Below, one piece after another: positions 11,422 through 20,629 of a DNA stretch of 64,000 nt (the stretch's first letter is position 1; the number at the start of each line of letters is the position of its first letter). This DNA is from Streptomyces alboniger. GTDB lineage: Bacteria; Actinomycetota; Actinomycetes; Streptomycetales; Streptomycetaceae. Below the pieces are notes generated by a model that saw only the letters and a program-made list of their open reading frames with translations, had not been told where the DNA came from and searched no databases. The position numbers and the translations under genes are program-made. The DNA is taken from contig NZ_CP023695.1 of the NCBI RefSeq assembly GCF_008704395.1, positions 6,572,001-6,636,000 on the forward strand, given 5' to 3'.

Positions 11422-11422
11422 G

Positions 11423-12448
11423 TCAGTCGTCGTAGTGGAGCGTGCCGTCCTCGTCCATCGTGGGGTGCATCTTCATGGGTCCGTAGGAGTCCACGTCCGA
11501 GGGGCGGGGCGGCTCCGGGCCGTCGGGGCCGACGCGGACCAGCCGCTCGGTACGGCAGATCCGGTACAGGGTGTCGCCCACGCGCGCCTCGTTGGCGTGA
11601 GCGGCGGCCTTGAACCGCTCGGCGGCCCGCGCGTGCGCCGCCTTCTCCTCGGCGTCGAATTCGTAGAGCAGCGGCCAGGATTCCGTCATCGCGTCGTACA
11701 GCAGCCGGCGGGCGTCGTGCGGGGTGGGCATCAGGGAAGTCCGCGGCGTCCACCCCGTCTTGCCGCGCTCGGCCACGCCGAAGCCGACGGGCATCAGGAC
11801 GATGCCCGGATGGGTGGTGACGGCCCGCTGGGAGTCCGCGCGTACGTCGACGGGGAAGCGCGCGCCGGTGTAGGCGAAGTCCCGCAGCCCCAGCTTCAGG
11901 GCGCTCGTCATCAGCCCCGGGGTCTCCTCGGTGGGGTCCAGGACGAAACCGGGGTCCGTGGAAGGAGCGTCGTGCCGTCCGGTCCACGACCGGTCGGGCG
12001 GTTCGGGGTCCGTCGGCCGGGGCGGCTCCAGGCCGTCGGCGCCGGTGCGCGCGAACTCGTCGCCTCGCACCACGCGGTAGCGCACGCCGCGGACCTCCAG
12101 CTCGTCGACGGGCTCGCGCTCAAGGATCGCGACCGCCGCCAGCAGATCGCGGCGCTCGGCGGGGTCGTCGGTGTCGTCCTTGGCCTTGAACCACAACACC
12201 GAGTTCAGCGCGTCCCTGGCCTGTTGGGGCATGCCGTCCACGATCGGCTTCAGCACCCGCCAGTCGGGCCCGGCCGCGGGGTCCTGCACGGCGAGACCGA
12301 AGACGGGTCCGCGGACCGCGAGATGCGGGTAACGGTACGACGCGTCCACGGCATCGGCCTCGGTCACCAGCTCGGCGGGATCGTCGCGGCGCACCAAACC
12401 GGCGTGGAGCTGGTCCAGTTGTCGCTTCCAGTCATCACCCATGCGCAT
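11423..12448 (-). CDS. DUF5954-like protein
   Basis: About 341 residues from ATG 12448 (MRMGDD; a second ATG two codons on is equally possible). The sequence reads as a soluble, acidic protein. It contains an internal duplication: [26 protein letters not shown] near the middle and [25 protein letters not shown] near the C-terminus, each preceded by an Ala/Glu-rich helix. That pattern fits the Streptomyces DUF5954 proteins as I remember them. Function unknown. It converges on the bacteriocin export genes but is on the opposite strand, so there is no evidence that it belongs to that system. Confidence 0.7.
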   Translation of the reverse strand: MRMGDDWKRQLDQLHAGLVRRDDPAELVTEADAVDASYRYPHLAVRGPVFGLAVQDPAAGPDWRVLKPIVDGMPQQARDALNSVLWFKAKDDTDDPAERRDLLAAVAILEREPVDELEVRGVRYRVVRGDEFARTGADGLEPPRPTDPEPPDRSWTGRHDAPSTDPGFVLDPTEETPGLMTSALKLGLRDFAYTGARFPVDVRADSQRAVTTHPGIVLMPVGFGVAERGKTGWTPRTSLMPTPHDARRLLYDAMTESWPLLYEFDAEEKAAHARAAERFKAAAHANEARVGDTLYRICRTERLVRVGPDGPEPPRPSDVDSYGPMKMHPTMDEDGTLHYDD

Positions 12449-12530
12449 ATTGTGGTCGCTGCGCGGGGAGGGCGGGCCGAAATGCCGCAAGCGGCCGAGC
12501 GAAGAGCGTTCTCGGGGCATCCTTGACGGC

Positions 12531-14180
12531 ATGGCGCAGAAGGCGAACACGGGGCGTGACCAGGAAGCCGGGGCGGCCGGACTCGCGTACGCCCACGGCA
12601 CGAGCGGGACCCCGCTCCTCGGCGACACCATCGGGCGCAATCTCGACCGGGCGGTCGCGGCCTGGCCCGAGCGGGACGCCCTCGTGGACGTGGCGTCCGG
12701 TACCCGCTGGACGTACGCCGAGTTCGGCGACGCCGTCGAGCGGCTGGCGCGCGGGTTTCTGGGGGCGGGCGTCGGCAAGGGGGAGCGCGTCGGGATCTGG
12801 GCGGTGAACTGCGCCGAGTGGGTGCTCGTGCAGTACGCCACCGCGCGCATCGGCGCGATCATGGTGAACATCAACCCGGCATACCGCGCACATGAGTTGG
12901 AGTTCGTACTCAAGCAGGCGGGCGTGTGCGTCCTGGTCGCCTCGCAGGCCCACAAGGGCAGCGACTACCGCGCGCTCGTCGACGAGGTGCGGCCCCACTG
13001 TCCCGAACTGCGCGCTGTCCACTACATCGGGGACGGATCGTGGGACGCGCTGCTCGACGCCGCGGCGTCCGCCGGCCCGGCCGAACTCACCCTGCGAGAG
13101 GCGGCGGTGAGCTGCGACGACCCGGTCAACATCCAGTACACCTCGGGCACCACCGGCTTCCCCAAGGGGGCCACGCTCTCCCACCACAACATCCTCAACA
13201 ACGGCTACTGGGTGGGCCGTACGGTTGGCTACACCGAACAGGACCGGGTCTGTCTGCCCGTGCCCTTCTACCACTGCTTCGGCATGGTCATGGGGAATCT
13301 CGCCGCCACCTCGCACGGCGCCTGCATCGTCATCCCCGCGCCGTCCTTCGACCCCGTCGCCACGCTCCACGCCGTCGAGCGCGAGCGCTGCACCTCGCTG
13401 TACGGCGTGCCCACCATGTTCATCGCCGAGCTAAACCTCGCCGACTTCGCGACGTACGACCTGAGTTCGCTGCGCACCGGCATCATGGCGGGCTCGCCCT
13501 GCCCGGTCGAGGTGATGAAGCGGGTGGTCGCCGAGATGCACATGGAGGAGGTCTCCATCTGCTACGGCATGACCGAGACGTCCCCCGTCTCCACGCAGAC
13601 GCGCCGTACCGACGACCTGGAGCGCCGCACGGGCACCGTCGGCCGGGTCCTGCCGCACATCGAGGTGAAGGTCGTCGACCCCGCGACCGGCGCGACGCTG
13701 CCGCGCGGCGCCTCCGGCGAGCTGTGCACCCGCGGCTACAGCGTCATGCTCGGCTACTGGAACGAACCCGAGCGCACCGCCGAGGTCATCGACTCCGGGC
13801 GCTGGATGCACACGGGCGATCTGGCGGTCATGCGCGAGGACGGTTACGTCCGGATCGTCGGCCGCATCAAGGACATGATCATCAGGGGCGGCGAGAACAT
13901 CTACCCCCGCGAGATCGAGGAGTTCCTGTACGGACACCCGAAGATCGCCGACGTCCAGGTGGTGGGCGTCCCCGACGAGCGGTACGGCGAGGTGCCGCTG
14001 GCCTGCGTGATCCTGCGGAACCCCGACGAGGGCATGACGCTGGAGGACCTCCGGGCCTACTGCAAGGGGAAGTTGGCCCACTACAAGGTCCCGGCCGCGC
14101 TGCGGATCCTGGAGTCCTTCCCGATGACGGTCTCGGGCAAGGTGCGCAAGATCGAACTCAGGGAGCGGTACGGGGAGTGA
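12531..14180 (+). CDS. Acyl-CoA synthetase (AMP-binding, FadD-like)
   Basis: 549 residues from the ATG at 12531. Motifs: P-loop [18 protein letters not shown] (about 203-220), A5 [10 protein letters not shown]7 HTGDLAVM, A8 [16 protein letters not shown], and the catalytic lysine in [12 protein letters not shown] at the end. It resembles medium/long-chain fatty acyl-CoA synthetases of the FadD3/AcsA2 kind that feed beta-oxidation. It differs from the ligase at 3105: the two share only the family motifs, so they are not recent duplicates. The last 23 bases overlap the end of the acetyltransferase gene on the other strand. Confidence 0.9.
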   Translation: MAQKANTGRDQEAGAAGLAYAHGTSGTPLLGDTIGRNLDRAVAAWPERDALVDVASGTRWTYAEFGDAVERLARGFLGAGVGKGERVGIWAVNCAEWVLVQYATARIGAIMVNINPAYRAHELEFVLKQAGVCVLVASQAHKGSDYRALVDEVRPHCPELRAVHYIGDGSWDALLDAAASAGPAELTLREAAVSCDDPVNIQYTSGTTGFPKGATLSHHNILNNGYWVGRTVGYTEQDRVCLPVPFYHCFGMVMGNLAATSHGACIVIPAPSFDPVATLHAVERERCTSLYGVPTMFIAELNLADFATYDLSSLRTGIMAGSPCPVEVMKRVVAEMHMEEVSICYGMTETSPVSTQTRRTDDLERRTGTVGRVLPHIEVKVVDPATGATLPRGASGELCTRGYSVMLGYWNEPERTAEVIDSGRWMHTGDLAVMREDGYVRIVGRIKDMIIRGGENIYPREIEEFLYGHPKIADVQVVGVPDERYGEVPLACVILRNPDEGMTLEDLRAYCKGKLAHYKVPAALRILESFPMTVSGKVRKIELRERYGE

Positions 14181-14694
14181 CGTCCGCCGTGAGGGCGCGG
14201 CGCATACAGAGGCGGGGCCACCGGTCGAGGCCCAGCTCCGCCTCGTGCGCCCCGATCTTCCTGAGGCCGGGCGTGAGTTCGGCCTCCGTGAGCGGGCGGA
14301 AGCCGATGCGGGCGTAGTACGGGGCGTTCCACGGCACGTCGGCGAACGTCGTCAGGGTGAGGGCGGCCCTGCCCTCCGCGCGGGCCCGGTCCGCCACGTG
14401 CTCGATCAGCGCACGGCCCACCCCGCGGCGGGCGGCGCGGGGGTCCACGGTGACCTGCTCGATGTGCTCGGCGTGGTCGACGGGCTCGCTGAGCACGTAC
14501 GCGACGGGGGTGCCGTCCTCGTCCGTGGCGACCCACGCCCGCCCCGCCCGGCGAAAACGCTCCAACTCCGCCGTCGTGGGCGGCTCGTCGTCGGCGACGG
14601 CGTCCATGCCGAGGGCGCGGAAGGCCTCTCCCGCGGCGCGTTCGATGTCCTGGAGCACGGGGAGTTCGCCGGCTGTGGCGGGGCGGATCTGCAT
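14158..14694 (-). CDS. GNAT-family N-acetyltransferase
   Basis: 178 residues from the ATG at 14694 ([18 protein letters not shown]). The acetyl-CoA binding motif A is clear: [22 protein letters not shown] with the R-x-x-G-x-G/A loop, then the [11 protein letters not shown] motif B. GNAT enzymes acetylate an amine on a small molecule or protein; the substrate cannot be told. It overlaps the acyl-CoA synthetase gene tail to tail by 23 bases and is divergent from the MFS gene. Confidence 0.85.
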   Translation of the reverse strand: MQIRPATAGELPVLQDIERAAGEAFRALGMDAVADDEPPTTAELERFRRAGRAWVATDEDGTPVAYVLSEPVDHAEHIEQVTVDPRAARRGVGRALIEHVADRARAEGRAALTLTTFADVPWNAPYYARIGFRPLTEAELTPGLRKIGAHEAELGLDRWPRLCMRRALTADVTPRTAP

Positions 14695-14743
14695 GGGGTG
14701 AGTATGGCCCGGTGAAAAACGGTTGTGCCGCCACGGTCCGGGC

Positions 14744-16033
14744 GTGGATCGTGTGCCGGTGATCGAGAGAGCGACGACCGGCGGCGGCGTCCGGCCCGAA
14801 GCGGAGCCGACCGAGGAGCCGACCGCGGAGCCGACGGTGGGGCCCGGCGCGCCGCCCGGACTCGGCCGCGGCATGGTGCTGTTGCTCGCCGTCGTGTGCG
14901 GTGTGGCGGTCGGCAATGTCTACTTCCCGCAGGCCGTCAGTCCGTTGGTCGCCGACGGCCTCGGCGTGTCGGCCGATACCGCCACGCTGGTGGTGACGGC
15001 GACCCAGTTCGGTTACGCGGGCGGGATCTTCCTCCTCGTACCGCTCGGCGACCGCCTCCCCTGCCGGCCCCTCATCGTCACGCTGCTCTCGCTCGCCGGA
15101 CTCGGCCTGCTCGGCGGGGGCCTCGCACCCGGGCTCGTGCCGCTCATCGGCGCGAGCGTCCTCGTCGGCGTCACCACCGTGATCGCGCCGATCGTGGCGC
15201 CCATGGCGGCGGGGCTGGTTCCGGAGGGGCGGCGCGGCGCCGTCACCGGCACCCTGCTCAGCGGCTCGATCGGCGGCATGCTCCTGTCCCGCGCCTTCGG
15301 CGGGAGCCTCGGCGAGTGGCTGGGCTGGCGCGCCCCCTACCTCACGACGGCGGCCCTCGCCCTGCTCCTCGCGCTCGTGCTCTCCCGCGCGCTGCCGAAG
15401 GCCACCGCGCCCTCCCGGCAGAGCTACCCCGCACTGCTCGGCGCGACCCTCCACCTGCTGCGCACCGAACCGGAGCTGCGGCGGTCCGGCTTCTATCAGG
15501 CGATGCTCTTCGGCGGGTTCTCCGCGCTGTGGACGGGCGTCGCCCTGGTGCTGACCGGTCCCGTCTACGGCCTTGGCGCCTCGGCGGTCGGCCTGCTGGC
15601 CCTGGTCAACGCCGGGACCATGATCTGTACGCCGCTCGCGGGGCGGCAGGTGGACCGGCGGGGGCCCGACGCGGTCAATCTGGTCACGATCCTCGCGGTG
15701 CTCGCGGCGGCGGCCGTCCTCCTGCTCGGCGGCCTCGGCGGGGCCATGGGCCTCACGGCGCTCGCGGTGGGGTCGCTGCTCCTGGACGTCGCGATGCAGT
15801 CGGGGATGGTCGCCAACCAGGTGCGGATCTTCGCGCTGAGCGACGAGGCGCGCTCCCGGCTCAACACGGCGTACATGACGTGCGCCTACCTCGGCGGAAG
15901 CATCGGTTCCTGGCTCGGGGCGCGCTCCTACGGCGCCTTCGGCTGGCCGGGCGTCTGCGGGCTCGTGGCGGCGCTGGCCGCGCTGGCCCTCGTACGGCAT
16001 GTGCTGCATCTGAGGACCGGCGGCGAGCGCTGA
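14744..16033 (+). CDS. MFS transporter
   Basis: About 429 residues from a GTG at 14744; nearby GTGs (14753, 14759) and an upstream TTG (14723) are possible starts. A disordered acidic N-terminus with the short repeat EPTEEPTAEPT is followed by 12 hydrophobic segments. The MFS loop 2-3 signature is present as PLGDRLPCRPLIV. The pattern is that of YnfM/arabinose-efflux-type drug:H+ antiporters in the cell membrane. Substrate unknown. It starts about 50 bases from the divergent acetyltransferase gene, so the two may share a control region. Confidence 0.82.
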   Translation: MDRVPVIERATTGGGVRPEAEPTEEPTAEPTVGPGAPPGLGRGMVLLLAVVCGVAVGNVYFPQAVSPLVADGLGVSADTATLVVTATQFGYAGGIFLLVPLGDRLPCRPLIVTLLSLAGLGLLGGGLAPGLVPLIGASVLVGVTTVIAPIVAPMAAGLVPEGRRGAVTGTLLSGSIGGMLLSRAFGGSLGEWLGWRAPYLTTAALALLLALVLSRALPKATAPSRQSYPALLGATLHLLRTEPELRRSGFYQAMLFGGFSALWTGVALVLTGPVYGLGASAVGLLALVNAGTMICTPLAGRQVDRRGPDAVNLVTILAVLAAAAVLLLGGLGGAMGLTALAVGSLLLDVAMQSGMVANQVRIFALSDEARSRLNTAYMTCAYLGGSIGSWLGARSYGAFGWPGVCGLVAALAALALVRHVLHLRTGGER

Positions 16034-16068
16034 GGCCCCGCGGCGGGCGCTGAAGGAGGGGAGGCCGG

Positions 16069-16698
16069 TCAGCGCACTCCGTGCGGGCGGAACTGGACGC
16101 TGATGCGCCCGCCGGTGGCCCGCGCCGACTTGGGGACCGCGTGTTCCCAGGTCCGCTGGCAGGAGCCGCCCATCACGATCAGGTCGCCGTGCCCGAGCGG
16201 CCTGCGGACCGTCGCACCGCCTCGGCGCGGGCGCAGCAGCAGGTCGCGAGGGGCTCCCACGGAGAGGATGGCGACCATCGTGTCCTCGCGGGCGCCCCGG
16301 CCGACGCGGTCGCCGTGCCACGCCACGCTGTCGCGTCCGTCGCGGTAGTGGCACAGGCCGGCCGTCGTGAACTCCTCGCCGAGTTCGGTCGCGTAGTGCG
16401 CGGAAAGCGCTCGGCGCGCCTCGTCGAGTACGGGGTGCGGCAGTGGTTCACCGGCGCGGTAGAAGGCGAGCAGGCGCGGTACGTCCACGACCCGCTCGTA
16501 CATCTGGCGGCGTTCGGCCTGCCACGGGACGTCCGCGGCGAGGCGTTCGAACAGGGCGTCGGCGCCGGTGAGCCAGCCCGGCAGGAGGTCGATCCACGCC
16601 CCGTCGCCGAGCACCGTCCTGCGGATTCCGTCCAGGGAGCGCAGGCGCGTGTCGTCGCTCTGATCGAAGAGTGACCCTTGGAGCTGGTGCCGTGCCAT
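16069..16698 (-). CDS. AlkB-like Fe(II)/2-oxoglutarate dioxygenase
   Basis: 209 residues from the ATG at 16698. Iron ligands fit the AlkB pattern: WHGDRVGRG supplies His and Asp, and TWEHAVPKSA the second His. RISVQFRP supplies the 2-oxoglutarate-binding arginines. AlkB enzymes remove alkyl groups from N1-adenine or N3-cytosine in DNA or RNA by oxidation. The usual N-terminal extension is short, as in many actinobacterial members. The gene is transcribed toward the MFS gene and lies just downstream of a zinc-ribbon/Mrr-like gene on the same strand (gap 65 bases), so the pair may be cotranscribed. Confidence 0.85.
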   Translation of the reverse strand: MARHQLQGSLFDQSDDTRLRSLDGIRRTVLGDGAWIDLLPGWLTGADALFERLAADVPWQAERRQMYERVVDVPRLLAFYRAGEPLPHPVLDEARRALSAHYATELGEEFTTAGLCHYRDGRDSVAWHGDRVGRGAREDTMVAILSVGAPRDLLLRPRRGGATVRRPLGHGDLIVMGGSCQRTWEHAVPKSARATGGRISVQFRPHGVR

Positions 16699-16763
16699 GG
16701 TGTCAGCGTACTCCTCGATCGAACATGTGTGCCAATTCGAAGACGGGCCCCTCGGGGCCCGCG

Positions 16764-17492
16764 TCAGGCTCCGTTCGCGATGAGGTCGTCCGCCGCGCTG
16801 TTGACCGGCTGGGGCGTGCCCGTGAGGTCCAGGATGAACAGCGGCACGTCGAGCGCGTCCGCGCGGGCGCGGGCCTCGTCCGTATATCCGGCGAGGGAGA
16901 AGAAGGCGCAGGTGGCGGGGGTGTCGTCGGTGCCGGTCGCGGCGGTGAGCCACAGGCACTCGACATCGCGCAGGCCGGTGCGGTGCAGGCCGGGGTCGAC
17001 CTGGGCCAGCATCCCGCGCGCGGCGATCCGTGTCCCCGACGGCGGGCGCCGGGCGGCGCTGCGCGTGTTGAGGTAGCCGAGCCACCGCAGATACAGCGCG
17101 GCCACGGTCACGGCGTCGCGGGTGTCACGGATGGTCACCGGCCGGAAGGCGGGGCGGGGGCGGGCCGCCGTGTTGCCGATTGCCGTGCTCGGGGCCGTAG
17201 TGGACCTGCCCGGGACCGGTGCCCCGGGTGCCGGGACGACGGGGACGCGCAGGACGGCGCCGCAGTCGCAGTCCAGTTCCGGCCGCGGCCACTGGCCCTG
17301 ACGGCCGCAGGCCCAGCAGCGGACGGTGACCCACTCGTCCGCCCAGCTCCGCTCGGTGACCGGCGTCGCGGGCACGCCCCTGGCCACCGGCGCGGTCATG
17401 GGGGCGCCGCACGCGCAGGGCAGGGGCGCGGGGGCGTACAGATGCTCGCGCAGGCACTCCGGGCACCGGACCGGGACGCCGCCGTCCGCCAT
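16764..17492 (-). CDS. Double zinc-ribbon protein with Mrr-like C-terminal domain
   Basis: 242 residues from the ATG at 17492. The N-terminal half holds two zinc-ribbon-like units: CPEC...CACG (about 8-30) and CWACG...CDCG (about 60-85). The C-terminal 110 residues (VAALYLRWLGYLNTR..., ATCAFFSLAGYTDEARARAD, VPLFILDLTG) follow the order of the restriction-endonuclease-like Mrr domain, including the F-T-x-x-A-x-x-x-A helix and the final strand. The expected catalytic D-(x)n-QxK is not visible, so it may be a binding rather than a cutting domain. Function inferred; it could take part in DNA recognition or repair with the neighbouring AlkB-like enzyme. Confidence 0.6.
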   Translation of the reverse strand: MADGGVPVRCPECLREHLYAPAPLPCACGAPMTAPVARGVPATPVTERSWADEWVTVRCWACGRQGQWPRPELDCDCGAVLRVPVVPAPGAPVPGRSTTAPSTAIGNTAARPRPAFRPVTIRDTRDAVTVAALYLRWLGYLNTRSAARRPPSGTRIAARGMLAQVDPGLHRTGLRDVECLWLTAATGTDDTPATCAFFSLAGYTDEARARADALDVPLFILDLTGTPQPVNSAADDLIANGA

Positions 17493-17623
17493 CGTCACCA
17501 CCGCCTGCCGCGCGCCGCCGCGCACCGTGCCGTCGCGCTCAGCGGGGCGACCGTCGCCCCTCGCGCCGTCTCCCGCCATCCTCCACCCGACCGGCGCCCG
17601 CCGAGGGCAAGTTGGCCCGTCCC

Positions 17624-17691
17624 TTGACGCTGTCCGGCGCACCCCCTTACATTGCTTCCATATAGCAGAACATTCTTTCCACAATGCGGAA
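17624..17691 (+). promoter_or_regulatory. gcl promoter with two 21-bp-phased operators
   Basis: A good promoter is visible: -35 TTGACG (17624-17629), 18-base spacer, -10 TACATT (17648-17653). Just downstream lie two 15-base dyads, TTCCATATAGCAGAA (17656-17670) and TTCCACAATGCGGAA (17677-17691). Their centres are exactly 21 bp apart. They cover the predicted transcription start and early transcript, which fits repression. The same element occurs in front of hyi. Confidence 0.7.
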
Positions 17692-17785
17692 ACAGAAGCT
17701 CACCGCGGGGCGCGACGGGAGCCGGATCCGCCAGCCGTATCCGGCAGCCGAAAAGCTGTCGAAGCTGTCGAAGCAGGAGAACCCC

Positions 17786-19573
17786 ATGGCTCGTATGACC
17801 GCTGCCCGCGCGGCAGTTGAGATCCTCAAGCGCGAAGGCGTCGTCAACGCGTTCGGTGTGCCGGGCGCCGCGATCAACCCCTTCTACAAGGCGCTCAAGG
17901 AGGGCGGTGGCATCGACCACACCCTCGCGCGTCACGTCGAGGGCGCCTCGCACATGGCCGAGGGCTACACCCGGTCCAACCCGGGCAACATCGGCGTCTG
18001 CATCGGCACGTCGGGCCCCGCGGGCACCGACATGATCACTGGTCTGTACTCCGCGACCGGTGACTCGATCCCGATCCTCTGCATCACGGGCCAGGCGCCG
18101 ACGCACCTGCTCCACAAGGAGGACTTCCAGGCCGTCGACATCGCGACGATCGCCAAGCCGGTCGCCAAGATGGCCGTCACGGTCCTGGAGGCCGCGCAGG
18201 TCCCCGGCATCTTCCAGCAGGCGTTCCACCTGATGCGCTCGGGCCGCCCGGGCCCGGTCCTCATCGACCTGCCGATCGACGTCCAGCAGACCGAGATCGA
18301 GTTCGACCCGGAGACGTACGAGCCGCTGCCGGTCTACAAGCCGTCCGCGACCCGCGCCCAGATCGAGAAGGCGATCGGCTTCCTCCTCGCCTCCGAGCGT
18401 CCGCTGATCGTCGCGGGCGGCGGCATCATCAACGCCGACGCCTCCGACCTCCTGGTCGAGTTCGCCGAGATCACCAACACTCCGGTCGTGCCGACCCTGA
18501 TGGGCTGGGGCACCATCCCCGACGACCACGACCTGAACGCGGGCATGGTCGGCCAGCAGACCGGCCACCGCTACGGCAACGCCACGTTCCTGGAGTCGGA
18601 CTTCGTCCTCGGCATCGGCAACCGCTGGGCCAACCGCCACACCGGCTACAAGCTCGACGTCTACACCCAGGGCCGCAAGTTCGTGCACGTCGACATCGAG
18701 CCGACGCAGATCGGCAAGATCTTCGCGCCGGACTACGGCATCGCGTCGGACGCGAAGGCGGCCCTGGAGCTGTTCGTCGAGGTGGCGAAGGAGCTGAAGG
18801 CCGCGGGCAGGCTGCCCGACCGCTCGGAGTGGGTGGCCTCCCACCTGGAGCGCAAGGAGACCCTCCAGCGCCGTACGCACTTCGACAACGTCCCGATGAA
18901 GCCGCAGCGCGTCTACGAGGAGATGAACAAGGCCTTCGGCCCCGAGACGCGGTACGTCACCACGATCGGCCTCTCGCAGATCGCGGGCGCCCAGATGCTG
19001 CACGTCTACAAGCCGCGGCACTGGATCAACTGCGGCCAGGCGGGCCCGCTCGGCTGGACCATCCCGGCCGCGCTCGGTGCCGCCAAGGCCGACCCGCAGA
19101 CGCCGGTCGTGGCCCTCTCCGGTGACTACGACTTCCAGTTCATGATCGAGGAGCTGGCGGTCGGCGCGCAGCACCGCATCCCGTACGTCCACGTCCTGGT
19201 CAACAACGCCTACCTGGGCCTGATCCGGCAGGCGCAGATCGGCCTGGACATCAACTTCCAGGTCAACCTGGAGTTCGAGAACCAGAACTCCCCGGAGCTG
19301 GGCGTCTACGGCGTCGACCACGTCAAGGTCGCCGAGGGCCTCGGCTGCAAGGCGATCCGCGTCACCGAGCCCGACGAGCTGCTGCCGGCCTTCGAGCAGG
19401 CCAAGAAGCTCGCGGCCGAACACCGCGTGCCGGTGGTCGTCGAGGCGATCCTGGAGCGCATCACGAACATCTCGATGAGCCCGACCGCGGACATCAGCGC
19501 GGTCAAGGAGTTCGAGGAGCTGGCGACGGAGCCGGGTCACGCGCCGACGGCGATCCGCCCCCTGAAGGTCTGA
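17786..19573 (+). CDS. gcl: Glyoxylate carboligase
   Basis: 595 residues, a ThDP-dependent enzyme joining two glyoxylates to tartronate semialdehyde and CO2. In the early motif [13 protein letters not shown] the catalytic Glu of other ThDP enzymes is replaced by Val at residue 51, the hallmark of Gcl. The cofactor motif GDYDFQF...NNAYLG lies at about 450-480. The start ATG has AGGAGA 5 bases upstream; the frame is open further upstream, but that part crosses the operators. Its product goes to GlxR and its isomer is handled by Hyi, both encoded 3-6 kb away on the other strand. Control is probably by the phased operators shared with hyi. Confidence 0.95.
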   Translation: MARMTAARAAVEILKREGVVNAFGVPGAAINPFYKALKEGGGIDHTLARHVEGASHMAEGYTRSNPGNIGVCIGTSGPAGTDMITGLYSATGDSIPILCITGQAPTHLLHKEDFQAVDIATIAKPVAKMAVTVLEAAQVPGIFQQAFHLMRSGRPGPVLIDLPIDVQQTEIEFDPETYEPLPVYKPSATRAQIEKAIGFLLASERPLIVAGGGIINADASDLLVEFAEITNTPVVPTLMGWGTIPDDHDLNAGMVGQQTGHRYGNATFLESDFVLGIGNRWANRHTGYKLDVYTQGRKFVHVDIEPTQIGKIFAPDYGIASDAKAALELFVEVAKELKAAGRLPDRSEWVASHLERKETLQRRTHFDNVPMKPQRVYEEMNKAFGPETRYVTTIGLSQIAGAQMLHVYKPRHWINCGQAGPLGWTIPAALGAAKADPQTPVVALSGDYDFQFMIEELAVGAQHRIPYVHVLVNNAYLGLIRQAQIGLDINFQVNLEFENQNSPELGVYGVDHVKVAEGLGCKAIRVTEPDELLPAFEQAKKLAAEHRVPVVVEAILERITNISMSPTADISAVKEFEELATEPGHAPTAIRPLKV

Positions 19574-19585
19574 CAGCACCCGCCA

Positions 19586-19635
19586 CATCGAGAAGGGGCG
19601 GCCGACCCGAGAGGGTGGGCCGCCCCTTCTCGATG
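19586..19635 (+). terminator. Terminator of gcl
   Basis: An 18-bp perfect stem, 19586-19603 pairing with 19618-19635 (arms read CATCGAGAAGGGGCGGCC and its complement). The loop itself can pair (ACCC/GGGT). No T run, as usual in Streptomyces. Confidence 0.85.
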
Positions 19636-19673
19636 TTCCCCGCGGGGCACACCTGTTCGCGTAGCGTGGCCGG

Positions 19674-20252
19674 ATGGATTCACTTGCCGGCCTGAAGGTC
19701 ATGACCTGCGCTGACGCGTCCCGTCTTGAGGACTGGCTCGACGAGCACCACGGCGACACCCCGGGAGTCTGGGTGAAGATCGCCAAGAAGGGCGCGGGGG
19801 TGGCCTCGGTGACAGCCGCGGAGGTCAACGACGTGGCGCTCTGCTACGGCTGGATCACCGGCCACCGGAAGGCGTACGACGACGTCCACTACCTCCAGAA
19901 GATCACCCCCCGCCGTCCGCGCAGCCTCTGGTCGAAGGTGAACGTCGACCGGATCGAGGAGCTGACCGCCGAGGGCCGCATGCGCGAACCCGGCCTCGCC
20001 GAGGTCACGTTGGCGCGCTCCGACGGACGCTGGGACGCGGCGTACGAGTCGCAGCGCAACGCCACCGTGCCGGACGACCTGGCCGCCGCGCTCGCCGCGA
20101 GCCCGGCGGCTCACAAGACGTTCGAGGCCCTCACCAAGTCGGAGCGCTATGTGGTCCTGCACCGCCTGATGACGGCGAAGACCCCCGCCACCCGCACCGC
20201 GCGGCTCGAACGGATGCTGGCGCGACTGGAGTCGGGCGAGGCGATCAGCTGA
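19674..20252 (+). CDS. YdeI/OmpD-associated family protein
   Basis: 192 residues. Recognised from the layout of the family: DASRLEDWLDEHHGDTPGVWVKIAKKG, the conserved DVALCYGWITGHRKAYDD...ITPRRPRSLWSKVN block, and the C-terminal LTKSERYVVLHRLMTAKTPATRTARLERML helix. The function of this soluble family is not established; some members are linked to antimicrobial peptide tolerance. A single gene between two strong hairpins, so it is probably transcribed alone. Confidence 0.82.
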   Translation: MDSLAGLKVMTCADASRLEDWLDEHHGDTPGVWVKIAKKGAGVASVTAAEVNDVALCYGWITGHRKAYDDVHYLQKITPRRPRSLWSKVNVDRIEELTAEGRMREPGLAEVTLARSDGRWDAAYESQRNATVPDDLAAALAASPAAHKTFEALTKSERYVVLHRLMTAKTPATRTARLERMLARLESGEAIS

Positions 20253-20264
20253 GGCGGCACGAAA

Positions 20265-20302
20265 GAGCGCCGGGGTACGGGACCGTCCGTACCCCGGCGC
20301 TC
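20265..20302. terminator. Bidirectional hairpin between YdeI-like gene and katA
   Basis: GAGCGCCGGGGTACGG (20265-20280) pairs with CCGTACCCCGGCGCTC (20287-20302), a 16-bp perfect stem with a 6-base loop. It can stop transcripts from the YdeI-like gene, and from katA on the other strand after a long 3' tail. Confidence 0.8.
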
Positions 20303-20629
20303 CGGCCTGGTGCTGGTGTGAAGTTGTTGCCGCCCGACGGCGCGCGACTGGCGAAACATGCATACGTGCTGCCGGGCGGAGTTCGTGGGCCCCGCGAGGG
20401 GGTTGGGGCCGCGGCGGGTGCGACGGGCCGTGGGTTCCCCTCCCTCAGGTCGAGAAGGAATCCGCCGGACCTTGACCACCGCACTGGCTCGCAGAGCCGC
20501 CGCGGACCGTGCCCGCGCGCCTGTGTCACGTACCACCCCTCATCCGGGTTCGTGACAGCGGTGCGGGCTCAGCGCCGAAGAGTAGACCTCCCGTCAACTC
20601 ACCGGCGCAGCATTGGGTGTGACCGTGCC
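20303..20629. other. 327-base gap between terminator and katA
   Basis: No well-supported gene. On the minus strand a GTG at 20529 with GAGGGG before it opens a 94-codon frame, but that frame runs through the terminator and into the YdeI-like gene, and its third-position GC is unconvincing. The stretch would be a long 3' untranslated part of the katA message. I cannot assign a known RNA family to it. Confidence 0.4.

Noticed and set aside
20245..20529. 94-codon minus-strand frame downstream of katA with a fair ribosome site
   Set aside because: It passes through a strong terminator and into the neighbouring gene, its third-position GC is weak and I see no family resemblance. Kept only as part of the described gap.
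20358..20555. Plus-strand 65-codon frame starting MHTCCRAEF, considered as a Cys leader peptide
   Set aside because: No ribosome site in front and no downstream gene in the same direction to regulate.
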